From the NCBI GenBank assembly GCA_963677695.2, contig CAXXUJ010000002.1, forward strand, positions 716,385 to 780,384: a stretch of 64,000 nucleotides of DNA. Reading direction: 5' to 3'. The stretch is from SABI01 sp963677695. Its GTDB lineage: Bacteria; Spirochaetota; Spirochaetia; Sphaerochaetales; Sphaerochaetaceae. Within the stretch, counting starts at the first letter, position 1. Every line of letters starts with the position of its first letter. Below, one piece after another: positions 34,141 through 42,510 of the stretch. The notes below the pieces were generated by a model. The model was not told the origin of the DNA and did not search any database. It saw only the letters and a program-made list of their open reading frames with translations. The translations under genes were made by a program, and so were the position numbers.

Positions 34141-34808
34141 AGTTCCTCCTGTGAGAGTTGTTCAAACGAATCATAGACGGCTGACAGGCCGGATGAAACC
34201 AGTTCCATTTTACCACGAAAACCCCAGCTTACAAGAGCACATCTACAGCCGATATTCTGAGCCGTCAGCCCATCCACCTCAGTATCGCCTATGAGAAGGA
34301 GCTCGGAGGGGTCGACATTGTGCTGAGATAGAAAGGCCGAGGTCGATGCCGTATCGGGTTTCAAAGGATAGGCATCAGATGCTCCCAGAACGAAACTGAA
34401 CGGGCTGTCAGGGAAGAGGTGTTCAATAATCGGGAGGGTCAGGGAGTGATCCTTATTGCTGAGCACACCCATGTGGTACGCTCGGTCCCTGCATAAGTCG
34501 ACGAATTCTCTCACTCCCGGATAGAGCGATGCATACGTGTAGGGATTGGCTGCGTAGTACTTTCGCAGAGTTGGAATCAGAGTTTCCACTTCTTCATCTG
34601 TCAGTTCCTTTCCCTGAGCCTTGGCTGCTCCTTTCAGAGCGTTCTTCAACCCTCGACCTACAACCGACTTTCCGGTTTCCAGGTCAATCGGCGGGACCGA
34701 TATCGTTTCGAGGGCGACATTGATCGATGCCGTGATATCCTCAATGGTGTCTACCAGAGTCCCATCGAGGTCGAACAGGACTGCCTTGATTTCTTTTGCC
34801 TCTTTCAT
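34137..34808 (-). CDS. HAD phosphatase, phosphoglycolate phosphatase-like
   Basis: 223 residues. LFDLDGTLVDTIEDI (nucleophile Asp motif), LSNKDHSLTLPI, and LIGDTEVDGLTAQN in motif IV. Cap domain of the Gph/PpaX type. The physiological substrate is uncertain; co-transcription with a phosphohexomutase suggests sugar-phosphate metabolism (inference). Confidence 0.88.
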   Translation of the reverse strand: MKEAKEIKAVLFDLDGTLVDTIEDITASINVALETISVPPIDLETGKSVVGRGLKNALKGAAKAQGKELTDEEVETLIPTLRKYYAANPYTYASLYPGVREFVDLCRDRAYHMGVLSNKDHSLTLPIIEHLFPDSPFSFVLGASDAYPLKPDTASTSAFLSQHNVDPSELLLIGDTEVDGLTAQNIGCRCALVSWGFRGKMELVSSGLSAVYDSFEQLSQEEL

Positions 34809-34865
34809 GCGATTTATTATACGGGGCTCTTGCCATCGCTTCTAGAGGATTCTATACTCTTTTTC

Positions 34866-36095
34866 ATGTATAGAGGGACAATCATCGCGACATATATAGG
34901 GAACCTGGTGGGAGCTCTGGTGGTGAACCTTTCACCACTCCTTTTCGTCACCTTCATGCACTCCTACGGTCTCTCCTTTGAGCAGGTAGGACTGCTGGTT
35001 CTTATCAATTTCGCGACTCAGATCGCAAGCGACATCATACACTCCCATCTGGTAGACAGGTACGGTGTGAGACCCTTCATCACCTCTGGTCATCTGCTTG
35101 TGGTGGTAGGCTTTATCCTCCTTTCCCTCTCGCCTATGCTCGGTGATGGAAATCCCTACCCCTGGATGATCATCGCCACGATCATATTCAGCTATGGCGG
35201 TGGAATCCTGGAACTTCTCCTCAGCGCGATCGTTTCGGCGATCCCGGGCGATGAGAAAGCGAAGGCGATGAGCCTTCTTCATTCGTTCTATGCCTGGGGA
35301 TTTATCTTCGTCGTCCTTGTCACAACCGGTCTGCTTGAACTTTTCGGCCGGGAAAGATGGTATCTTCTTCCAGTCATCTGGTCAGTCGTGCCATTGTTCA
35401 ATTTCTTCCTCTTTCTGAAAGTCCTCCTCGCTCCGATGGTCAGCCATCATGAGAGAATACGTTTCAGAGCTCTTCTCAAGAGTCCATTCTTCCTTCTCAT
35501 GATCCTCGTCATCGCACTCGGAGGAGCCACGGAAGTGACCATGAGTCAGTGGGCTTCCACCTTTGCGGAAACCTCTCTGGGACTTTCAAAGCAGGCGGGT
35601 GACCTTGGCGGCGTCCTTATGTTCGCCCTCTTCCTAGGGATCGGAAGGCATCTGTTCGGAACGAGAGGAAAAGAAGAACAGATCTGGACCGTGATGTTTG
35701 CCGGATCAATCCTCGCCCTGGCAAGCTACCTGACAGTGAGCATCTCACCGTTCCCAATGGTATCACTCGTAGCCTGTATGCTCAGCGGCCTGGGAGTTGC
35801 CCTCCTCTGGCCGGGTTCAATCGTCCTTTCACACAGAGCCTTCCCTCACGCATCAGCGGGGATGTTCGCCCTCCTCGCCGCCGCAGGAGACACGGGGGCA
35901 GGTGTTGGTCCTTATATCGTGGGAGCGGTATCGGAAGCGAATATAGCAATGGGGGCAGGGGCTGCCCTGAAAAGCGGATTCCTTGCAGGTGCGGTCTATC
36001 CCATGCTCCTCATTATCATCCTTCTGATCATACGGAAGAAATATCCTGCTTACACAGCAATGGGTGGAACATCATCGTCATCGGGTGAGCTCTGA
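34866..36095 (+). CDS. MFS transporter
   Basis: 409 residues from the ATG at 34866. Twelve hydrophobic helices; SYGLSFEQVGLLVLINFATQ and DRYGVRPFITSGHLL are typical of the FucP/sugar-like MFS group. The longer frame to 34830 would need a TTG start. The ribosome-binding site is poor. It overlaps the converging Cys-cluster gene by 46 bp. Confidence 0.83.
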   Translation: MYRGTIIATYIGNLVGALVVNLSPLLFVTFMHSYGLSFEQVGLLVLINFATQIASDIIHSHLVDRYGVRPFITSGHLLVVVGFILLSLSPMLGDGNPYPWMIIATIIFSYGGGILELLLSAIVSAIPGDEKAKAMSLLHSFYAWGFIFVVLVTTGLLELFGRERWYLLPVIWSVVPLFNFFLFLKVLLAPMVSHHERIRFRALLKSPFFLLMILVIALGGATEVTMSQWASTFAETSLGLSKQAGDLGGVLMFALFLGIGRHLFGTRGKEEQIWTVMFAGSILALASYLTVSISPFPMVSLVACMLSGLGVALLWPGSIVLSHRAFPHASAGMFALLAAAGDTGAGVGPYIVGAVSEANIAMGAGAALKSGFLAGAVYPMLLIIILLIIRKKYPAYTAMGGTSSSSGEL

Positions 36096-36721
36096 GGACC
36101 TTCGGGATTGACGGGAGCCGATATTTCATCTTCAGCGTACTTCTCAATGAGCAGAAGCCGGGCTATCACCTGAATCACCATCTCGGGAAGCGAAGAAGCG
36201 TCGCCTGAAGCATTCTCCACAACAGCCTGTGACCCGAAATCACTCATACTCCTCATCAACGGGAACTCACTGACAATCTCTTCATGGTTCAGTACCCTTT
36301 TCTCATATCCTTCGGCAGTGAACCGGCAGCTCCTGAACTTGAACATACCATTTTTATCACGTGAAGGGAGCGAATTGAAGGAACGGCATACAAACGGCCG
36401 CACAGGATATACCTGACAATGATGAGGATCCTCAGGGTCATACAGAGGACAGGCTTCACCTTTGTCCGGTCTGTACAATGCATCAAAAAGACGCTGATCC
36501 CTTTTCTCATAGAGGAGATAGAGTGCAAGAAGAAGAGCTTCCTCTCCCGATATAGCGGGAGTGAAATGCTCACAGCAGGTCCCGCAGGCAGCGGGACACG
36601 TAAGTGAAAAGCGGTCGGTGAAGGAATCGGAAGCTGTTTCCAATTCGTCATAGGTCTGTAAGAGATTCATCGCCCGCTGGACCATTCCGTTCGTGTGGAA
36701 TATTGACGGAATTCTTTGCAT
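36050..36721 (-). CDS. YkgJ-type cysteine-cluster protein
   Basis: 223 residues from the ATG at 36721; an in-frame ATG at 36742 is possible. Cys pattern CPAACGTCCEHF then ACPLYDPEDPHHCQVYPVRPFVCRSF matches the Fe-S or zinc cluster of the YkgJ/PF03692 family. The acidic C-terminal tail (PQSSPDDDDVPP) is encoded inside the end of the MFS gene, an unusual extension. Confidence 0.8.
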   Translation of the reverse strand: MQRIPSIFHTNGMVQRAMNLLQTYDELETASDSFTDRFSLTCPAACGTCCEHFTPAISGEEALLLALYLLYEKRDQRLFDALYRPDKGEACPLYDPEDPHHCQVYPVRPFVCRSFNSLPSRDKNGMFKFRSCRFTAEGYEKRVLNHEEIVSEFPLMRSMSDFGSQAVVENASGDASSLPEMVIQVIARLLLIEKYAEDEISAPVNPEGPQSSPDDDDVPPIAV

Positions 36722-36848
36722 GATATCCAATTCTGTTATCATCCATAACAATATGAAGAATGGAGAGAATATAGAGAAAAGAGAGGGTCTGAGTCAATAT
36801 ATTCCGAAGAAGAAATCGCAGAGTTTTTGTAAGAAGATTCAACGGTCT

Positions 36849-37200
36849 ACAAAAAAAGTCACAGGTTTTATTATTTACTCATAAAAGTCAATTATTTACT
36901 CTATTTTTTAAATCATGGTCTGTCACAATAGAATAAAACGGATAAGAAAGAGCTACGCATTCTATGTCAGATGGAATAAGTGACAGTCGACTCAGAGATA
37001 CAGAGAGAAACAATACATATCATATAAAATGTTTCAATTAATGCTTTTACATATTTTCAATCTTCGATCACATTTCCTACAACTCCTAGAAAACTTCCTA
37101 TGTCAGGTCTGTTCGCCTGACATCTGTGCATACTTATTTCGTACATTAGGAACTTCTTACAAAAAAAGTTATAAGGAAAAAACTGGCAAAAACTGTTATT
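36849..37200 (+). repeat. Tandem repeat unit A (352 bp, diverged)
   Basis: Starts with ACAAAAAAAGTCACAGGTTT, then CTGTCACAATAG at 36920-36931, TGTCAGATGG at 36965-36974, the hairpin TGTCAGG-N8-CCTGACA at 37101-37122, and CTTCTTAC at 37153-37160. The same elements recur in unit B in the same order with offsets of 352, 352, 351, 348 and 348 bp. Sequence between the islands has diverged, so this looks like an old duplication with selected islands. Confidence 0.75.
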
Positions 37201-37508
37201 ACAAAAAAAGTCACAGGTTTGATTTTTTACTAGAAAATATCAAATTTTTACCCTCTCCGTAATAACCTCCTCTGTCACAATAGGAAAAACGACCGATTAT
37301 TCAGAACAGAATAGTTGTCAGATGGTATATGTACCGAAAGACTTCTGAAGTCATTTTCATCAAACTAGATACACATGTATTTACCACATTAGTATTTACA
37401 ATTCACCTTCTCACGACACACATATGATACTTCAGTGTTATTTCCCTGTGTCAGGGGAACTCTGCTGACATCTGTACGGACTTTTCCAGATGTGAACCAA
37501 CTTCTTAC
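37201..37508 (+). repeat. Tandem repeat unit B
   Basis: ACAAAAAAAGTCACAGGTTT at 37201-37220 (20 of 20 identical to unit A), CTGTCACAATAG at 37272-37283, TGTCAGATGG at 37316-37325, TGTCAG...CTGACA hairpin at 37449-37470, CTTCTTAC at 37501-37508. A third partial copy of the first 11 bases stands at 37159-37169. Confidence 0.75.
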
Positions 37509-37533
37509 AGCCATTACAACAATACATGACATT

Positions 37534-37583
37534 ATCGGATTCTATTCCAATAATCCTCGAATATTATTGGATTCTATTCCGAT
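37534..37583 (+). repeat. Inverted repeat enclosing two direct copies of GGATTCTATTCC
   Basis: ATCGGA...TCCAATAAT (37534-37554) and ATTATTGGA...TCCGAT (37563-37583) are inverted arms, with 6- and 9-bp stems separated by a 6-nt internal loop. The 12-mer GGATTCTATTCC occurs in the same orientation in both arms. Confidence 0.6.
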
Positions 37584-37785
37584 TTTAATCGCTCAAGACA
37601 CATATGGGTATTCACTGGCAATAGCACAGATGATAGCGTGAGTCGGTACCGATGCTTCGAAGAGTCTATATCCATAATTCAGTGAACTTCTTTTCTTACA
37701 TTCATCCGTTTTCAAATCAAACATGCCACCAATTACCTCAAGAAAGTAGAGATCTATACCGCATCATGAGGAGGTTGTATGATAA

Positions 37786-37827
37786 TTGACGGATCTACAG
37801 GGATAAAGTATACTTTTAAGTATACTT
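37786..37827 (+). promoter_or_regulatory. Promoter with two AAGTATACTT operators (toxin/antitoxin)
   Basis: TTGACG (37786-37791), 17-bp spacer, TATACT (37809-37814). The -10 lies inside the perfect palindrome AAGTATACTT (37806-37815); a second copy is at 37818-37827, centres 12 bp apart. Typical of autoregulation by an antitoxin dimer pair. Confidence 0.8.
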
Positions 37828-37844
37828 GGTTAAAGGAGGTTGTT

Positions 37845-38075
37845 ATGCCTCAGATTTCATTATACGTGGATGCACAAACACTAGAAAAGGTAGAAGCGGA
37901 AGCAAAAGCGGCCAAGGTATCGATATCCAAATATGTCGCTTCGGTTCTACATGAAAAATTTGAATATACATGGCCACAATCATTCCTCTCTCTTTTTGGT
38001 TCAATAAAGGATGAATCATTTGTAAGGCCGGAGGATGCGGTGAGTGACCAGGATACTGAAAGGCAGAAGCTATGA
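37845..38075 (+). CDS. Antitoxin (RHH type) of PIN pair 2
   Basis: 76 residues from the ATG at 37845, which has a full AAAGGAGG site; the longer frame to 37779 crosses the promoter. MPQISLYVDAQTLEKVEAEA and AAKVSISKYVASVLHE form the ribbon-helix-helix fold. The polar C-terminal tail should bind the toxin. Overlaps the toxin gene by 4 bp. Confidence 0.85.
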   Translation: MPQISLYVDAQTLEKVEAEAKAAKVSISKYVASVLHEKFEYTWPQSFLSLFGSIKDESFVRPEDAVSDQDTERQKL

Positions 38076-38482
38076 GATATATGCTGGATACGAACACATG
38101 CATCTATTTTCTTAAAGGAACATATCTCTCAATTCATGAAAGGTTAAGCTCTCTAGACAAACATCGGGTGGCGATACCGGCTATGGTGAAGGCTGAACTT
38201 CTTCTAGGTGCAAATAAGAGCAAGAACAAAGAAGAGACACTCTCCAAGGTGAATGAATTTCTAAAGAATATGGAGATTATCCCTTTTGATGATGCTTCAA
38301 GTATCGTGTATGCTGATATAAGGGCGTTCCTTGAACGAAAGGGTGAACCAATCGGAAGAAATGATCTAGTGATAGCATCAACAGTAATGGCCCACAACGG
38401 AATCCTCGTCACCAATAATACGAAGGAATTTTCCAGGGTTCCGAAATTATATCATGAAGACTGGACAACCTCTCCTTCCTGA
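38072..38482 (+). CDS. vapC: VapC-like PIN toxin
   Basis: 136 residues. MRYMLDTNTCIYFLKG (first Asp), AIPAMVKAELLLGA (Glu), GRNDLVIASTVMAHNGILVTNNTKEFSRVP (Asp and the conserved T-N-x-x-E/D-F motif). Ribonuclease of the VapC group, kept inactive by the RHH antitoxin. Overlap of 4 bp with the antitoxin. Confidence 0.88.
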   Translation: MRYMLDTNTCIYFLKGTYLSIHERLSSLDKHRVAIPAMVKAELLLGANKSKNKEETLSKVNEFLKNMEIIPFDDASSIVYADIRAFLERKGEPIGRNDLVIASTVMAHNGILVTNNTKEFSRVPKLYHEDWTTSPS

Positions 38483-38533
38483 TGTTGTTCCTCAGTGAAG
38501 GACTCTATTCAATGCATGTACTATGTTCTCTGA

Positions 38534-38810
38534 CTACACATTCTCAACCGTTGTTATGTTCTGAGGTCCCAATGCCATCTTCTTCACCTCTTCTATCTGA
38601 TCCACCTTCCCCAGGACGAGCACACTGCTTCCTGCACTCATAACTTCCTTCGGCCCCGGGTTGAACCGAAGCTTTCCTCTCGGTTTCCTCATTGCAATGA
38701 TAATAAGACCTGTCTTCTCAGGAAGCTGGGCATCCTTCAACATAGAGTCAGCGAGCTGCGAGCCCTGTTCAACTACGATCTCACCGAGATCGAGTACTTC
38801 ATTACCTATA
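38534..38810 (-). pseudogene. Potassium channel, C-terminal fragment (split by IS)
   Basis: Leftward frame gives IGNEVLDLGEIVVEQGSQLA, then LKDAQLPEKTGLIIIAMRKP, SAGSSVLVLGKVDQIEEV, the TrkA-C domain of a Kch/MthK-type channel. Removing exactly 38811-40677 joins it in frame to the 5' fragment, giving 353 residues. Any product from the internal ATG at 38743 would have no channel part. Confidence 0.9.
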
Positions 38811-40677
38811 TTTCTATAATTTTCGCACTACAGGAATCTGCCGGTCAGCCAGCTGACTTTGCCGCCAGCTTCCGGTCCCTTGCAACTGCCTGCTGAACTT
38901 TGATGGGCCAGGTCTCTTCAGGCATCTTCACTCCCATCTGGTAGAGAATCATACCAGCCTTGTTCGTGATCTCAGAGTAGACTCTGCTCTTCGGTTTGTC
39001 AGAGGGGAACGAGCATTCGATCCCTTCAATCTCATCAAACATGGATCGCATCGTGTACTTTTTATTAAGCTCCTGCTGCTTCATTCGTTCCCGAATCCAG
39101 CTTTCCAACACTACGGTCAGGAAGGTGACATAAATCTCACCGTCAACTCCTTGATCATCACTGTGAAGAGGTCGACTGTATCGTTCCTTGAAATTCTTGA
39201 AGGAACACTCAATCATCATTCTCTCAGCATATGCATCAACAACTTCTTCTTTTGTGAGAGAACCATCTGACAGATAGGCAAAGAAACCACACAGAGATCG
39301 TTCCATCTGTTCCTGCTCGGGTTTCACCTCATAGGTGGTAACGGTTCCTTTGCCATATATTTTTTTCTTCACTGCTTCGAAGAATCGGCTGTATTCACTC
39401 TTTGGTTCAAGCTTTGCCTTGCCAGATTCCAGAACAGCACGCATCTTTTTAAGCTTCTTAGAGAGCAACTTCTGTTCTCTTTCAGCCCTGAGTGGATTGT
39501 AACAGACATCCAGAGCAAGATCTTTGCTGTTCTCTCCCCGCCCCCGACGGGGAATCTCGATCCTATGGGCAAGACGGGTACAGTACAGGTTCCTGTCCTC
39601 AATGAAGTTGTCAGCACACTGAACAGACAATCCGGTAGCTAAAACAGCATCGCTTACAAACGTATTCTTCTTGATATCGATCGCACAGACAAACTTGTAG
39701 CGAGCTTTGAGCATCTTGCGAACATTCTCATCACTGTAGAAACCACGATCGAGGACAAATACAGACTTCTTCGGATCTATACCGTCCCTGCTGAGATCTT
39801 TTGCAGTATTCTCTAGTGTGGAAACATCAGCAATCTTTCCTTCCAGAGTACGGTAATAGATCGGAATCCTGCTGTTCAGATCATACACAGTCAGCATCTC
39901 AATCTGATCCTCGTCCCGTATACCCTCTTTACTGAAGCCACGACTTGCCCGATAGAGAAGTTCTCCCAAGGCTGCAATAGAGGTGCTGTCCAATGCAAGC
40001 AGGGTAGCATTTTTTGAACTGTTCGCTTCACGAAGACGTGCGAATGTAAGAGAACGGGATTCCTCGTCTACCAGACGAAGGAGAGCAGTAATCATATCCT
40101 TGTGAACATTCTGCCCGTACGGATGAAGATTATTTCTATCGAACCTGCTGAATCGAAACATAGGCAGATCAGGTTCTGCAAGATTGAAATACACTACGGA
40201 CAATAACGCTTTCCAGTCTGTCGGGAAGATCGCCCGAAGGATCTTATCTATTTTGGTTTGATGTGCAACGTGTGAAAACAGAAGATCGAACCCGCATCGT
40301 TTCCTCATAAGTACTGCCTTGTCAGCACTCCTTCGGACAAATGGTTCATCGACCAATCCGGTGGCAAGCTGCTGCTTTTCATCGAGAGCCAGGAAGCTGG
40401 CACTAGGGATGAAATCGCCGTCGAGGTCGAAATGACCGAGGGAAGTACGGTCTGAAACAGGCCATTTCTTGTCTGGAACCCGTCTGCTGACTGAAAGGAA
40501 GACATATTCGATACCGGATTGCTTGTTTTTCTGCCTAATTATTGCCATCTTGCACCTCTGTAGTTATTATATTATCACTACATTTTGAATAGCGCAAGAT
40601 GTTCAACTGTTTTTATAAGAAGAATTTATACTTTCTGAGATGTGAAATTTTAGGTTGTAGTGAGAAGATTATCGAAA
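38811..40677 (-). mobile_element. IS1634-like insertion sequence (1867 bp)
   Basis: Bounded by imperfect 22-bp inverted repeats: left 38811-38832 (TTTCTATAATTTTCGCACTA...), right 40656-40677 (read inward TTTCGATAATCTTCTCACTA...). About 18 of 22 positions match. It carries one transposase gene. No clear target duplication is seen: deleting this exact span restores the channel reading frame. The element looks complete and recent, since the host fragments are undamaged. Confidence 0.85.
38845..40548 (-). CDS. Transposase, IS1634 family (IS4-like DDE)
   Basis: 567 residues, intact. DDE pattern: LLALDSTSIAALGELLY (first Asp), KSVFVLDRGFYSDENVRKML (second Asp), and AYAERMMIECSFKNFKERYS (Glu with the Y-2-R-3-E-6-K-like spacing). 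An AGAGGTG ribosome-binding site precedes the ATG, and a TATAAT box is about 25 bp upstream within the element. Cuts and pastes the surrounding IS. Confidence 0.88.
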   Translation of the reverse strand: MAIIRQKNKQSGIEYVFLSVSRRVPDKKWPVSDRTSLGHFDLDGDFIPSASFLALDEKQQLATGLVDEPFVRRSADKAVLMRKRCGFDLLFSHVAHQTKIDKILRAIFPTDWKALLSVVYFNLAEPDLPMFRFSRFDRNNLHPYGQNVHKDMITALLRLVDEESRSLTFARLREANSSKNATLLALDSTSIAALGELLYRASRGFSKEGIRDEDQIEMLTVYDLNSRIPIYYRTLEGKIADVSTLENTAKDLSRDGIDPKKSVFVLDRGFYSDENVRKMLKARYKFVCAIDIKKNTFVSDAVLATGLSVQCADNFIEDRNLYCTRLAHRIEIPRRGRGENSKDLALDVCYNPLRAEREQKLLSKKLKKMRAVLESGKAKLEPKSEYSRFFEAVKKKIYGKGTVTTYEVKPEQEQMERSLCGFFAYLSDGSLTKEEVVDAYAERMMIECSFKNFKERYSRPLHSDDQGVDGEIYVTFLTVVLESWIRERMKQQELNKKYTMRSMFDEIEGIECSFPSDKPKSRVYSEITNKAGMILYQMGVKMPEETWPIKVQQAVARDRKLAAKSAG

Positions 40678-41462
40678 TTTAGGTCATTATCGAAGCGGGT
40701 AACAATATCAAGGAAGGAGACGACATGGGGACGAAGCATCATATAAGCCATCCTTGCTCCTCCTAGCTCGTTCGGAGAAATCGTCTTATCTGCCCCTGCC
40801 CGTTTCAGCTTTTCGGCAGAACCTCTCTCTATCGCTCTGGAGACGATATGAAGTTTCGAGTTCATTCCTCGTGCAGTGAGTACGGCATACACATTGTCTA
40901 CATCAGATTCCAGACAACAGACAACACCTTTTGCTCTTTTAATCCCCGCCTCTTCAAGCACATCTTCGTGTGTCGCATCTCCATTGACAATGAGAATCGA
41001 ATGGTCATTGATTTCCCGTATCCTTTCCTCATCTATCTCAATGACAACAAACGCAGTCTGAGCAAGCTTGAACTGTTCTATAACACTCAAACCGGTCTGG
41101 CCTGCTCCGCAGACAATAATATGATCCTGAAGGGCAGCTATCCTGTTGTTCATCGTCCGCCTCCTTATAATCTGTCTTACACCACCTTCAAGAAGAAAGG
41201 ATGCCAGTTGAAACACTGCATACGACACGAGAGAAATTCCTGCGATGATGAGAAATATGGTAAAAAGTTTCCCAGCTGCATCAAGTTCGATGATCTCTCT
41301 GAACCCTACAGTCGAAATGGTGATCATAGTCATATAGAAGGCATCTAAAACTGAAAGTCCGCTTATCACCATATAGCCGACCGTTCCGCAGGTAAGCAGA
41401 ATGATGATCAGTAAAGAGAGTATCACGCCTTTAGGCACTGTCCTTCCTGAATTCAGTCTCAC
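40678..41462 (-). pseudogene. Potassium channel, N-terminal fragment (split by IS)
   Basis: Two-helix pore with filter TISTVGFREI, then an RCK/TrkA-N domain: IIVCGAGQTGLSVIEQFKLA, IEIDEERI, GDATHEDVLEEAGIKRAKGV, and TISPNELGGARMAYMMLRPH. The frame runs into the IS and stops at 40650. The GTG at 41462 is chosen as start because GGAGG lies 5 nt upstream and an extended -10 (TGGTATAAT) at 41490-41482 would place the ATG at 41480 in the leader. The full protein would be 353 residues. Confidence 0.88.
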
Positions 41463-41691
41463 ACAGCCTCCTCTTGCCATGATTATACCACAGGGATCAA
41501 GGTACACGAGGAAAGAATTCCAAAGAGATCAAGCAACACTGACCAAGTATTGATCTCTATCCAATGATAGAGGAAGTGCCCCAATATGCACACACCCCTT
41601 CTGCTTGTACATTGAATCAGTGACCGCAATATTGAAACCCATGGTATTATTCCAAAGGGATATACGGATATAGAGAAAGGAGAAGCTGATT

Positions 41692-42051
41692 GTGGAAAAA
41701 GTGAATCTGAAGGAAAAATTCAATCTCATACACACGCAATGGGATCCCAAGATTATCGGGGAATTGAACGGTCAGTACGTGAAGCTTGCGAAACTGAAAG
41801 GTGAATTCGTGTGGCATCACCATGATAGTGAAGATGAACTCTTCATGGTCATCAAGGGGAAGCTTGTGATCAAAACAGAAGAGGAAGATATTGAACTGCA
41901 GGAAGGCGAAATGTGTGTCATTCCCAGGGGAATGGAGCATATGCCGGTCGCTGAACAGGAAGTACAGGTGCTCATGTTCGAACCGAAGGGTACACTCAAT
42001 ACCGGGAATGTGGAAAATGACAGAACTATCATCCATCTGGAGAACATTTAA
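41692..42051 (+). CDS. Cupin-domain protein
   Basis: 119 residues, GTG start with AAAGGAGA 7 nt upstream. Single-cupin barrel: GEFVWHHHDSEDELFMVIKG supplies the metal-binding His and Glu, and EGEMCVIPRGMEHMPVA the second His. Metal binding likely; substrate unknown. It stands alone near the channel gene. Confidence 0.85.
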   Translation: MEKVNLKEKFNLIHTQWDPKIIGELNGQYVKLAKLKGEFVWHHHDSEDELFMVIKGKLVIKTEEEDIELQEGEMCVIPRGMEHMPVAEQEVQVLMFEPKGTLNTGNVENDRTIIHLENI

Positions 42052-42330
42052 CACATCAAACAGCTATCGGTTCTCCCTCATAAAGTGCTGAATTGATTTC
42101 ATCATCATCGCTGTTCCTTGTGTTTTCCTTAGGAAAGCCTTCACAGCAGCCTCTATTACCTCCATCTATGCTCGAAACAGTGCCCTGTCAGCGGCATCGT
42201 ATGAAACAACTGAGACTCTCCCTGGTGGAGAGCCTCATAAAGTCGACGCAGAAATATGTAACATCAAGTGCACCGAGACAAGGACTATCTTGAATCTGGC
42301 GCAGAGGAGGGAATGTTAATCCCCATCTCC
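42052..42330 (+). other. Intergenic region after the cupin gene
   Basis: 279 bp without a gene I can support. One frame (42094-42318) reads protein-like (for example GEPHKVDAEICNIKCTETR) but has no start codon or ribosome-binding site, so a decayed gene end is possible. Confidence 0.35.
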
Positions 42331-42501
42331 TTAGTTCTTTTCTTTCATAAAATCATATGAGCTCGAACTGCATCCAGAGTTCACTGGACAGGAAGAGCAG
42401 CTTGTACAGCCCTTCCCTCTTTTCTTATCCCGATACAGCTTTAAGAATGCGAGAAAGATGATCCCTGCGACTGTGACTGCTATGATTATATTTGCGACCA
42501 T
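42331..42501 (-). CDS. FeoB-associated Cys-rich membrane protein
   Basis: 56 residues: one N-terminal membrane helix (MVANIIIAVTVAGIIFLAFL), then a basic stretch KLYRDKKRGKG and a cysteine cluster CTSCSSCPVNSGC. This matches the small PF12669-type proteins next to FeoB. An AGGAG site precedes the ATG. It starts 9 bp after the feoB stop. It may deliver or sense Fe2+ beside FeoB (inference). Confidence 0.85.
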   Translation of the reverse strand: MVANIIIAVTVAGIIFLAFLKLYRDKKRGKGCTSCSSCPVNSGCSSSSYDFMKEKN

Positions 42502-42510
42502 ACTGAACTC

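Larger units (their letters stand above)
36722..37844 (+). other. 1.1-kb gene-free region with tandem repeats
   Basis: No convincing ORF. Strongly AT-rich, with direct repeats and hairpins given separately. It separates the Cys-cluster gene from the toxin/antitoxin pair. Small ORFs here have no ribosome-binding site and no recognisable product. Confidence 0.6.

Noticed and set aside
38801..40690. Target-site duplication of the IS
   Set aside because: Flanking bases do not give a clear direct repeat, and the gene frame is restored by deleting the exact element, so none is claimed.
42094..42318. Protein-like open frame after the cupin gene
   Set aside because: No start codon, no ribosome-binding site and no recognisable family; kept only as a possible remnant.
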